Source: Trueperella sp. (lineage in GTDB: Bacteria; Actinomycetota; Actinomycetes; Actinomycetales; Actinomycetaceae). Taken from it: a stretch of 7,129 bases of DNA. The stretch spans positions 1 to 7,129 of the forward strand of contig JAAYGH010000158.1 in assembly GCA_012727825.1 (NCBI GenBank), in the 5' to 3' direction. Shown in pieces: positions 1-5,197 of the stretch. Position 1 is the stretch's first letter, and the number at the start of each line of letters is the position of its first letter. A program made the translations under genes and the position numbers. The notes under the pieces are model-generated. The model did no database searches, had not been told where the DNA came from, and was given only the letters and a program-made list of their open reading frames with translations.

Positions 1-1199
1 ACGCCAATCACGTCGGGTTCGAACTTGCCAGCGCCCCACTCGAGCCGAGCGGACCAGAGACGTGGGAGAGCGTCGTCGTGCCCGGGGAAAGTGAGCGCCT
101 CCTAGGTGTGGAAGCATTCAAGGATTTCGCGGCTCTCCAATTGCGGTCTGGCGGCGGGCAGCGCGTGCGCATTCTCATCCGCGAGGAATCGGGTTGGGGA
201 ACACCGATGGACCTGCCGATCCCGGAGACGATGACGGTGGACATCGATGAGAACAAGGAGTGGGCTACGCGCGAGCTAGTCGTTGTTGCCGAGTCGCTCA
301 TTCAGCCTCGCACGTGGCTGGCGTGGGACGTCAAGGACGAGGAACTGGCCACGCTCAAGACGCTCGAGGTGCCGGGTTACGATCCGCATGGTTATGTGGA
401 GTACCGCGAGTGGGCGACCGCGGAGGATGGCACAAAGATTCCGCTGACCATTGCGCATCGGGCGGACCTTGACCGTGCGGGTGGCAATCCGGGATTCATT
501 TACGGATACGGCTCATACGAGATCTCCAACGACCCGTACTTCTCGGCGCTCAGGCTGCCGATCATCGACCGCGGGGTGGTGTTCATCGTGGCGCATGTGC
601 GCGGCGGTGGTGAGATGGGCCGTCAATGGTATGAAGACGGTCGTCTGCTCAATAAGAAAAATACGTTCACCGATTTCGTCGACGCAAGTAGGCACGTGTT
701 GGACTCTGGTCTGGTGGGTGAGGGGCGCCTGGCTGCCGAAGGTGGGTCCGCAGGCGGTCTGCTCATGGGCGCCGTGGCGAACCTGGCGCCCGAGCTCTAT
801 AGGGTGATTCACGCTCGGGTCCCATTCGTTGACGCGCTCACCACGATCCTCAAGCCCGAACTCCCACTCACCGTTGGCGAGTGGGAGGAGTGGGGCAATC
901 CGATTGAATCGGCTGAGGTGTACCGCTATATGGCTGAGTACTCTCCGTACGAGAACATTTCCGAGGCACGTTATCCTGCGATTTTGGCGACGACCTCAAT
1001 GAACGACATCCGCGTGTCCTACGTGGAGCCCACGAAGTGGGTGCAAAAGCTCCGGGATACCGTGGCCAAGGATTCTGGGCTGATCGTGCAGCGCACCGAG
1101 AAGGTGGCCGGTCACTTCGGCGGGTCCGGTCGCTACCAGATGTGGGAGAGACGCGCTCGGGAGCTGGCGTTTATCCTGCGCCAGCTCGGTGTTGCCTAG
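1..1199 (+). CDS. ptrB: Oligopeptidase B (protease II), S9 prolyl oligopeptidase family, 5'-truncated
   Basis: This is the C-terminal part of a cytosolic serine peptidase that cleaves short peptides after Arg or Lys. The frame is open from base 3 with no stop before the TAG at 1197-1199, giving about 398 visible residues of a family near 690, so the true start is upstream. A GTG at 78 is internal to conserved sequence and is not the start. The visible part is the end of the beta-propeller followed by the alpha/beta-hydrolase domain. The catalytic triad is complete: Ser in GGSAGG (codon 747-749), Asp in SMNDIRV (codon 1005-1007) and His in AGHFGGSGR (codon 1113-1115). The segments RGGGEMGRQWYEDGR and VGEWEEWGNP are typical of oligopeptidase B; in the E. 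coli enzyme, acidic residues of the latter segment select basic substrates. This separates it from a plain prolyl oligopeptidase. It converges on mtnN. Confidence 0.93.
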   Translation, partial: ANHVGFELASAPLEPSGPETWESVVVPGESERLLGVEAFKDFAALQLRSGGGQRVRILIREESGWGTPMDLPIPETMTVDIDENKEWATRELVVVAESLIQPRTWLAWDVKDEELATLKTLEVPGYDPHGYVEYREWATAEDGTKIPLTIAHRADLDRAGGNPGFIYGYGSYEISNDPYFSALRLPIIDRGVVFIVAHVRGGGEMGRQWYEDGRLLNKKNTFTDFVDASRHVLDSGLVGEGRLAAEGGSAGGLLMGAVANLAPELYRVIHARVPFVDALTTILKPELPLTVGEWEEWGNPIESAEVYRYMAEYSPYENISEARYPAILATTSMNDIRVSYVEPTKWVQKLRDTVAKDSGLIVQRTEKVAGHFGGSGRYQMWERRARELAFILRQLGVA

Positions 1200-1318
1200 C
1201 CGTTCGGAGTTTGGCGTGGCCTAGCCGTTCGGAGGTTGCCGTGGTCTAGCCGTTCGGAGGTTGCCGTGGTCTAGCTGTCCGGGGGGTTGGCGTGGCCTAG
1301 CCGTTCGGAGTTTGGTGC
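1196..1318. repeat. 25-bp direct tandem repeat, about 4.9 copies, starting at the ptrB stop codon
   Basis: Five head-to-tail units begin at 1196, 1221, 1246, 1271 and 1297. Each opens with CTAG. The core is CTAGCCGTTCGGAG followed by a GTTGCCGTGG-like half. Units 2 and 3 (1221-1245 and 1246-1270) are identical. Units 1 and 5 share the variant GGAGTTTGG. Unit 4 is 26 bp with a G-run and two substitutions. The TAG stop of ptrB lies inside unit 1. Twenty-five bases is not a multiple of three, and no gene is visible across the array. Copy number could vary by slippage. Function is unknown. Confidence 0.9.
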
Positions 1319-1337
1319 AGATGCGAGGGTTTCCGGT

Positions 1338-1360
1338 TAAAAGGTAGGGGTATTACCCCT
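1338..1360 (-). terminator. Candidate intrinsic terminator downstream of mtnN
   Basis: An inverted repeat AGGGGT-ATT-ACCCCT spans 1346-1360. Read on the minus strand, the hairpin is followed by ACCTTTT, a short T-run, about 80 bases past the mtnN stop. On the plus strand no T-run follows, although ACCCCTCGGGG offers an alternative small stem. It therefore fits the end of the furA-luxS-mtnN transcript better than the end of ptrB. The stem is short and the T-run has only four bases, so efficiency is uncertain. Confidence 0.5.
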
Positions 1361-1368
1361 CGGGGATT

Positions 1369-1441
1369 GCTGGAAAGTCTCGCGTGTGGAATGCGCCAAG
1401 CTGGAAAGCCTCGTGTGTGGCGAACGGATGGCCGGAATCCT
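1369..1441. repeat. Degenerate direct repeat of 31-bp period
   Basis: A 21-base sequence starting GCTGGAAAG at 1369-1389 recurs at 1400-1420 with two substitutions, an offset of 31 bases. A third, much weaker copy (GCCGGAATCCTC) begins exactly 31 bases later at 1431 and runs up to the mtnN stop codon. The array differs in sequence from the 25-bp repeat to its left. No coding role is seen. Confidence 0.6.
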
Positions 1442-2797
1442 CTAATAGGTGGAGTCCACCGCAGCAGCACTCAATGCCTCGCGCCACGAGCCAAAGCGCT
1501 GGCGTATCGCCGCACCCGACGGCAGCTTGCCGGCATTATCCGTGTCCACAAGCCACGTCGAGTAGTTATTGAACGAAGGCTGGCGACGCTCACGGTGCGA
1601 ATCAACGATGTAGGAACGGATTGCGAACAGGTAGTCATCAGCTGTGAACTTCAGGCCGCCGCGGCCGCGGCCGCGACGGGGCATGAGACCGACCGAGCTC
1701 AAAGCGTCATTCCAGTAGCCGTTGAAACGTTTAATTACAGTCTGCGAGGTGGGTGGCCAGAGGAATCCCCCGCGCTGGTCCTCCGGATAGTGCTCCACGA
1801 ACGTCGTACGATGGGAGTCGTAGTCCTTCGCTGTTAAGCCTGCAGATGGGTCGGATTTCGACAGGTGATAGCCGGAAACCACGAGGCCCAACGTACGCTG
1901 TCGGTCTTCGGGACGGAGGCCCTCGAGATAAACTCCGACCTCGTCGTGGAGGTCTTTTGGTAAATCATCCATTCGCGGTTCTAGCTGGTGGCTTTGGGCG
2001 AGCATGAAATAGAGAGCCGCTTGAAGGGACGCTTTGGAAAAATGTTGCGCAGGGCCGTTTTCCGAACGTTCGACGTCAGTTGCATCGCCTTGCAAGATCA
2101 ACTCGAGGACGGCTCGTGCTGCGGCCTTGGCGACCTCGTCCAGTTTCTGGGTGAAGGTGTCCGCCTGCTTGTCGGATTCCTCCGCGCCCACAATGTCAGA
2201 AATTGAGCGGACTGACACGAATGGGATGTCGAAGGTGTGTGCAACCTGGGCGAGTGCCTGTGATTCCATATCAGCCGATAACACGCCGGGAAATGCTTCC
2301 CGGAGGTCTGCCACGTTGTCCTTGGTGACGAACGAATCAGACGAAACAACTGCACCCAGATGAATGGGCAGATCTGAGCTTCTCTGGATGTTGCGTAGCG
2401 GCGCGTTAAGTGATTCGTGAATTGGAAAGTTTGCGGGTTGACCCGGAATCTGGCCTCGCACGTATCCGAATGCGGTCGCATCTGCCGTGCCGTGAAGGTA
2501 ATTCGTGCCAATCACGATGTCGCCGATGGCAAGCTTTGAATCGAGCCCTCCGGCGGAACCGACAGACATGATGACGCGTGGCGTGTACTTGCACATGAGC
2601 CAACTGAGTAAGGTCGATGCCGCGACCATCCCAACTCCGGTCGTCAGAAACAGGATAGAAGAGCGACCTTTGTGAGCCATCCGAGCTTTGCCAGCGGGTA
2701 CGCGCCGTGAAGAAAACGTAAAATCGGAGAAGATCTCATCGAAGGGCGCCATTTCCTCTTCCATCGCCGCGACGATGATGGCATTAATGGCGGTCAT
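1442..2797 (-). CDS. mtnN: 5'-methylthioadenosine/S-adenosylhomocysteine nucleosidase with a C-terminal homing-endonuclease-type repeat extension
   Basis: The 451-residue protein has two parts. Residues 1-235 are a complete nucleosidase that hydrolyses MTA and SAH to adenine plus the thioribose product. It has AMEEEM near the N-terminus (catalytic Glu15), [26 protein letters not shown] (Glu178) and SISD (Asp201), matching E. coli Glu12, Glu174 and Asp197. The usual enzyme is about 230 residues, so residues 236-451 are additional. The middle of the extension is unrecognised. Residues 374-381 are Arg/Gly-rich (RRGRGRGG). Two related segments follow the pattern of the homing-endonuclease-associated repeat, a predicted DNA-binding fold: [19 protein letters not shown] (residues 348-366) and [18 protein letters not shown] (residues 425-442). 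The ATG overlaps the luxS stop (ATGA) and is preceded by GGTGAGG, which fixes the start and suggests coupled translation. The nucleosidase call is firm; DNA binding is inference. Confidence 0.93.
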   Translation of the reverse strand: MTAINAIIVAAMEEEMAPFDEIFSDFTFSSRRVPAGKARMAHKGRSSILFLTTGVGMVAASTLLSWLMCKYTPRVIMSVGSAGGLDSKLAIGDIVIGTNYLHGTADATAFGYVRGQIPGQPANFPIHESLNAPLRNIQRSSDLPIHLGAVVSSDSFVTKDNVADLREAFPGVLSADMESQALAQVAHTFDIPFVSVRSISDIVGAEESDKQADTFTQKLDEVAKAAARAVLELILQGDATDVERSENGPAQHFSKASLQAALYFMLAQSHQLEPRMDDLPKDLHDEVGVYLEGLRPEDRQRTLGLVVSGYHLSKSDPSAGLTAKDYDSHRTTFVEHYPEDQRGGFLWPPTSQTVIKRFNGYWNDALSSVGLMPRRGRGRGGLKFTADDYLFAIRSYIVDSHRERRQPSFNNYSTWLVDTDNAGKLPSGAAIRQRFGSWREALSAAAVDSTY

Positions 2798-3243
2798 GCG
2801 TAGACCTCACCCCATGCGTCGCGCTTGTCGAGCATCGTCTGAACTGCTGCTTTCGCTCCGTCAAGAGAGTGACTCTCGCCCCAGCCGCACTGAACCTCGT
2901 TGGCGGCCGGTACCGAATCGGCATTGAGAATGTCCCGAAAGGATGTTTCCACGAGTGCCATCGTGCCGTCGATATCGGGCTCGTTTGATCGCAAAAGGTA
3001 GAAGCCCGTTTGGCAGCCCATCGGAGAAAAGTCGACGACGTCGTCGGCATGATTTCGTGAGTATTCAGCAAAGGAATGTTCGATGGAATGCATCGAGGGC
3101 ATGTCTAGATGGTCGACGTTTGGCTGGCAGAAGCGTATGTCGTACTTGGTGAGGGTGACACCGCCAAGGTCTTTCACATCAGCTACCCGGATGAAGGGTG
3201 CAACCACCTTCGTGTGATCGAGATTGAAAGATTCGACATTCAT
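2794..3243 (-). CDS. luxS: S-ribosylhomocysteine lyase LuxS (AI-2 synthesis)
   Basis: This cytosolic metalloenzyme splits S-ribosylhomocysteine into homocysteine and 4,5-dihydroxy-2,3-pentanedione, the AI-2 precursor. It follows the nucleosidase step encoded by the next gene. With the chosen ATG it is 149 residues, near the family's usual 150-170. The metal ligands are present as His52 and His56 in MHSIEH and Cys119 in [17 protein letters not shown] supplies the catalytic Cys77, and DIRFCQPN and PAANE are also family hallmarks. Start choice: [10 protein letters not shown] aligns with the usual LuxS N-terminus, and a GGA lies close upstream. An in-frame ATG at 3267 and a GTG at 3309 would add 8 or 22 residues; the GTG has no ribosome binding site. 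The stop overlaps the mtnN start by four bases. The gene probably has its own promoter in the AT-rich 3310-3423 gap, but read-through from furA is possible. Confidence 0.95.
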   Translation of the reverse strand: MNVESFNLDHTKVVAPFIRVADVKDLGGVTLTKYDIRFCQPNVDHLDMPSMHSIEHSFAEYSRNHADDVVDFSPMGCQTGFYLLRSNEPDIDGTMALVETSFRDILNADSVPAANEVQCGWGESHSLDGAKAAVQTMLDKRDAWGEVYA

Positions 3244-3309
3244 CTTTTCCAAGAGCGTTCCTTTCATGACGCCTGGCGCAGGTAGCCCTGGCTCAGATTT
3301 TTGTGGCAC

Positions 3310-3423
3310 AGCACAATGCTAAGATTCGGTTTCGCAGATGTCTCAACATTATTAAACGTGCAGGTTCTGCTCTATTATTTCAAAATTTCCAGCAAGATAG
3401 CGGATTTTCAACGATAAGATGAA
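3310..3423 (-). promoter_or_regulatory. AT-rich furA-luxS spacer with possible luxS promoter
   Basis: This spacer is clearly richer in A and T than the flanking genes. No GC-rich hairpin with a T-run follows the furA stop, so there is no obvious terminator between furA and luxS. A weak promoter match on the minus strand is TTGAGA (3339-3344) with TAGCAT about 19 bases downstream. Transcription from it would start close to 3309 and so favour the ATG starts of luxS over the GTG at 3309. A small inverted repeat GCAG-AAC-CTGC lies at about 3360-3370. No SAM- or SAH-riboswitch fold was recognised by eye. Confidence 0.3.
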
Positions 3424-3885
3424 CTATTGTACAACGGGATCTTCTGTGGCAATACCACGGCCCGCTTCGCGACACGCTGGGCAGAAGCCCCAGAAGGTCA
3501 CTTCGGCTTCATCAAGAAGGTAGCCATGATCATCGCTGGGCGTTAGACATGGCGCGGATCCGACGACGCACGGGATGTTGACGATCGACCTGCAGGACCG
3601 GCACACCAGGTGATGGTGATTATCGTGGCGTGCGAGCTCGTAGAGGGGCACCGAGCCGTGGGGTTCAACTTCTCGAAGTAAACGTTTCTCGGTCAGAATG
3701 TGCAACACGTCGTAGATCGCTTGAGTCGACACCGATCCGAGGCGGCGCGTGACGCCCTGCCGCACGTCATCTGCACTCGAATGGGGGTGCTCTTCGAGCT
3801 CCTCCAGCACAGAGATGCGCGGGCGGGTGACGCGTAGGCCAACCTCACGTAGCTGATCTTCAAACGGTGATCCCATGCCCACCAT
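3424..3885 (-). CDS. furA: Fur-family metalloregulator, mycobacterial FurA/CatR (PerR-like) type
   Basis: This 153-residue cytosolic DNA-binding repressor of the ferric uptake regulator superfamily most resembles actinobacterial FurA, a redox- and iron-responsive regulator. Residues 10-75 form the winged helix; STQAIYDVLHILTE is the recognition-helix region. The metal-binding and dimerisation half has the HHH cluster (90-92), CRSC (95-98), VGSAPCLT, LLDEAEVTFWG and CPAC (135-138). The two CxxC pairs are the usual structural zinc site. The position that aligns with Asp104 of B. subtilis PerR is Asn103 here (IVN rather than IVD), which could alter regulatory metal or peroxide sensing. Mycobacterial furA normally precedes katG; here luxS follows and no catalase is visible. 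GGAG sits three bases before the chosen ATG; the ATG at 3876 is an alternative that would remove three residues. Target genes cannot be read from this window. Confidence 0.9.
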   Translation of the reverse strand: MVGMGSPFEDQLREVGLRVTRPRISVLEELEEHPHSSADDVRQGVTRRLGSVSTQAIYDVLHILTEKRLLREVEPHGSVPLYELARHDNHHHLVCRSCRSIVNIPCVVGSAPCLTPSDDHGYLLDEAEVTFWGFCPACREAGRGIATEDPVVQ

Positions 3886-3896
3886 TTTCTCCAGAA

Positions 3897-3911
3897 TGAT
3901 TCAAGAAATCA
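3897..3911. promoter_or_regulatory. Candidate furA operator (autoregulation)
   Basis: TGATT-CAAGA-AATCA is an inverted repeat with perfect 5-base arms that ends 12 bases upstream of the furA ATG. Fur-family operators are AT-rich palindromes, often of 7-1-7 form, and furA genes are commonly autoregulated. The 7-1-7 reading matches at five of seven arm positions. The assignment rests on position and symmetry only. Confidence 0.3.
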
Positions 3912-4044
3912 AGGTGGGTGACCGGGCGGTATCTTTCGGTAAATGGCGAAAGTGCGCCAAAAAGCTGATCCTAGGACCATCGGCACGGGCATTAGGGGGC
4001 ATTAGGGAGTTTGCATGGGAAGGCGTGCCGGTTCAGCAGCGACA

Positions 4045-4271
4045 TTGTCCACCGGTGTGGATGGAATTGTCACCATTTGTGGATAGGTGGAAAGACTTTT
4101 CCACAGCTTGTGGTTTTGTGGAGAAATTTATCTGTCGGACGGGTCGACGACGATTGATCCACGGCATGTGGCCGGCCTCCCGTTGGCAACTTAGCGACGC
4201 GACTGTGGACATCACGTGGTGAACTTTTTGATGAGGATCGTCTCGTGGATGAAAAATGGAACCTGTCCACA
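4045..4271. promoter_or_regulatory. Cluster of DnaA-box-like 9-mers
   Basis: Six 9-mers differ by one base from TTATCCACA or from TTGTCCACA, the form common in high-GC actinobacteria. They are TTGTCCACC (4045-4053, +), TGTGGATAG (4078-4086, -), TTTTCCACA (4097-4105, +), TGTGGAGAA (4117-4125, -), TGTGGACAT (4204-4212, -) and CTGTCCACA (4263-4271, +). Weaker 7-of-9 matches lie at 4056, 4155, 4244 and 4374. The densest part (4078-4125) contains nested palindromes GTGGAAA-GACT-TTTCCAC (4087-4104) and CCACA-GCT-TGTGG (4101-4113). The cluster lies upstream of the nrd operon. It is not next to dnaA or dnaN, so it is probably not the canonical oriC. DnaA binding is inferred. Confidence 0.5.
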
Positions 4272-4318
4272 AAGGTCTTTCGGTGAGTTGGCGCGGACTT
4301 CGGCTCGACATGTCCGAA

Positions 4319-4334
4319 ACACATCATCTAGTGG
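4319..4334 (+). promoter_or_regulatory. NrdR box 1
   Basis: ACACATCATCTAGTGG fits the palindromic NrdR box pattern (ACAC...GTGT-like ends around an AT/CTAG centre). It matches the reverse complement of box 2 at 12 of 16 positions. NrdR is the zinc-finger/ATP-cone repressor that shuts down ribonucleotide reductase genes when dATP is high. It lies about 95 bases upstream of nrdH. No nrdR gene is in the window. Confidence 0.8.
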
Positions 4335-4337
4335 TGA

Positions 4338-4366
4338 TTGCAATCTGACCCACTAGGTGTAGTGTT
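4338..4366 (+). promoter_or_regulatory. Possible nrdHIE promoter
   Basis: TTGCAA (4338-4343) could serve as a -35 element. A poor -10 such as TAGTGT (4360-4365) follows 16 bases later and lies inside NrdR box 2. This arrangement would let NrdR occlude RNA polymerase. The -10 match is weak, so the exact promoter is uncertain. Confidence 0.25.
4350..4365 (+). promoter_or_regulatory. NrdR box 2
   Basis: CCACTAGGTGTAGTGT is the partner of box 1, in inverted form. The two are 31 bases apart start to start, with a 15-base gap, which is the three-helical-turn spacing known for NrdR box pairs. It precedes the nrdH start by 63 bases and overlaps the likely core promoter. Confidence 0.8.
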
Positions 4367-4428
4367 GTTTCCCGTATCCACCCACGGTCAAGATATTTCT
4401 TATTTTGAAGATAGAAGGAGCCACGCCG

Positions 4429-4680
4429 ATGACAATTACCGTTTACACCAAGCCTTCCTGCGTTCAGTGCACAGCGACGACGCGTGCGCTGACCAAGCAT
4501 GGTCTGGAGTTCACCGAGGTGGATCTGATCGAAGATGCTGACGCATTAGCGACCGTTAAAGCCTTGGGCTACCAGCAGGCGCCGGTGATTTTCGCTGGCG
4601 GCGACCACTGGGCCGGATATCGCCCAGACAAGATCAAGGCACTTGTCCCCGCCCACATCAACGAAACCGTTACTGCTTAA
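4429..4680 (+). CDS. nrdH: Glutaredoxin-like NrdH redoxin
   Basis: This 83-residue cytosolic redoxin hands electrons, usually from thioredoxin reductase, to the class Ib ribonucleotide reductase. It has the NrdH-type active site CVQC (Cys11 and Cys14) after VYTKPS, the cis-proline segment QAPVIF, and the NrdH C-terminal signature WAGYRPDKI, which separates it from ordinary glutaredoxins. The start is the ATG at 4429 with GAAGGAG eight bases upstream; an in-frame TTG at 4405 would place that ribosome binding site inside the gene and is rejected. It is the first gene of nrdHIE. The NrdR box pair upstream predicts repression when dNTPs are plentiful. A hairpin starts on the base after the stop codon. 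Confidence 0.95.
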   Translation: MTITVYTKPSCVQCTATTRALTKHGLEFTEVDLIEDADALATVKALGYQQAPVIFAGGDHWAGYRPDKIKALVPAHINETVTA

Positions 4681-4710
4681 GTGACGAGGCGGACCTTACC
4701 GCCTCATCAC
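4681..4710 (+). other. Strong hairpin immediately after the nrdH stop
   Basis: GTGACGAGGCGG (4681-4692) pairs with CCGCCTCATCAC (4699-4710) across the loop ACCTTA, with a single C-A mismatch. It begins directly after TAA. No T-run follows, so it does not look like a classical terminator. It could stabilise nrdH mRNA, mark an RNA processing point, or attenuate transcription. Confidence 0.7.
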
Positions 4711-4733
4711 GCGCTCAGGAGGCAGCTGGGCAC

Positions 4734-4757
4734 GGGGTACTCCTTGGGGAGTGCCCT
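4734..4757 (+). other. Second hairpin in the nrdH-nrdI gap
   Basis: GGGGTACTCC (4734-4743) pairs with GGAGTGCCCT (4748-4757) over a TTGG loop. This gives ten pairs, two of them G-U. There is no T-run after it. It stands 38 bases before the nrdI start and may influence nrdI expression. Confidence 0.6.
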
Positions 4758-4770
4758 GATCTGACAGATC
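4758..4770. repeat. 13-bp perfect palindrome upstream of nrdI
   Basis: GATCTG-A-CAGATC is perfectly symmetric about its centre and directly abuts the second hairpin. In DNA it could be a dimeric regulator site. In RNA it could only form a five-pair stem with a three-base loop. No known operator was recognised. Confidence 0.55.
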
Positions 4771-4795
4771 ATAAGGTTGTCTAGGAGTGATGTCG

Positions 4796-5197
4796 ATGGT
4801 CCACATCGTCTATTTCTCGTCGGCTACGAACAACACCCAGCGCTTCGTGGACAAGTTGGGATACACAGCTGAGCGCATCCCGCTTCGTCCGACGGAAGAG
4901 TTTTTGAACGTCGATCAGGATTACGTCCTGATCACTCCCACATACGGGGGTGGCACAGCTCGAGGAGCAGTGCCTAAGCAGGTCATCAAGTTCTTGAATG
5001 ACGAACACAATCGTTCGTTCATCAAGGGTGTGATCTCGGCAGGCAACACCAATTTTGGTGAGGGGTTCTGCATCGCGGGCGACATCATATCCGCGAAAAC
5101 TAAGGTTCCACACATGTACAAGTTCGAACTAATGGGCACTCCTAGAGACGTGCAGGTTGTTCGCGAGGGATTGGAAGAATTTTGGAAGCAACTTTGA
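4796..5197 (+). CDS. nrdI: NrdI flavodoxin-like ribonucleotide reductase activator
   Basis: This 133-residue FMN protein of the flavodoxin fold generates the oxidant needed to assemble the dimanganese-tyrosyl cofactor of NrdF in class Ib reductases. The FMN-phosphate loop is YFSSATNNT (residues 6-14). TPTYGGG (48-53) with [11 protein letters not shown] is the second flavin loop, and [16 protein letters not shown] (81-96) is the NrdI signature. Length agrees with actinobacterial NrdI. I chose the ATG at 4796 because AGGAG (4783-4787) lies eight bases before it. The GTG at 4787 overlaps that site, and the ATG at 4790 is only two bases away. The stop overlaps the nrdE start. Confidence 0.95.
   Translation: MVHIVYFSSATNNTQRFVDKLGYTAERIPLRPTEEFLNVDQDYVLITPTYGGGTARGAVPKQVIKFLNDEHNRSFIKGVISAGNTNFGEGFCIAGDIISAKTKVPHMYKFELMGTPRDVQVVREGLEEFWKQL

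Larger units (their letters stand above)
3886..4428. other. Divergent furA/nrdH intergenic region, no gene seen
   Basis: These 543 bases separate two divergent genes. The open frame on the plus strand at 3875-4222 shows no recognisable family, no ribosome binding site and no conserved composition, so I treat the stretch as non-coding. Besides the sites listed separately it holds an inverted repeat TGGCG-AAAGTG-CGCCA (3944-3959), a perfect tandem 10-bp duplication of GGCATTAGGG (3988-4007), TCAC-GTG-GTGA (4212-4222), and TTCGG/CCGAA arms flanking the palindrome GACATGTC (4299-4318). The length is generous for two promoters and suggests layered control. Confidence 0.7.

Noticed and set aside
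1196..1318. CRISPR array
   Set aside because: The 25-bp units are directly adjacent with no unique spacers, and no cas genes are nearby.
1367..1837. 156-codon open frame on the plus strand
   Set aside because: Antisense to the C-terminal extension of mtnN; the mtnN frame shows recognisable repeats while this one does not.
3875..4222. 115-codon open frame on the plus strand in the furA-nrdH gap
   Set aside because: No recognisable protein family, no ribosome binding site, overlaps the furA start, and runs through the DnaA-box-like cluster and palindromes.
4045..4271. Canonical oriC
   Set aside because: DnaA-box-like sites are dense, but dnaA, dnaN, gyrB or recF are not adjacent and no clear AT-rich unwinding element was seen, so only a DnaA-box-like cluster is claimed.
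4299..4318. LexA/SOS box upstream of nrdH
   Set aside because: The GACATGTC palindrome with TTCGG/CCGAA flanks does not match the actinobacterial GAAC-N4-GTTC type of SOS box.
4681..4710. Intrinsic terminator ending the nrdH transcript
   Set aside because: The stem is strong, but the following bases (GCGCTCAGG) have no T-run, and nrdI/nrdE are expected to be in the same operon.
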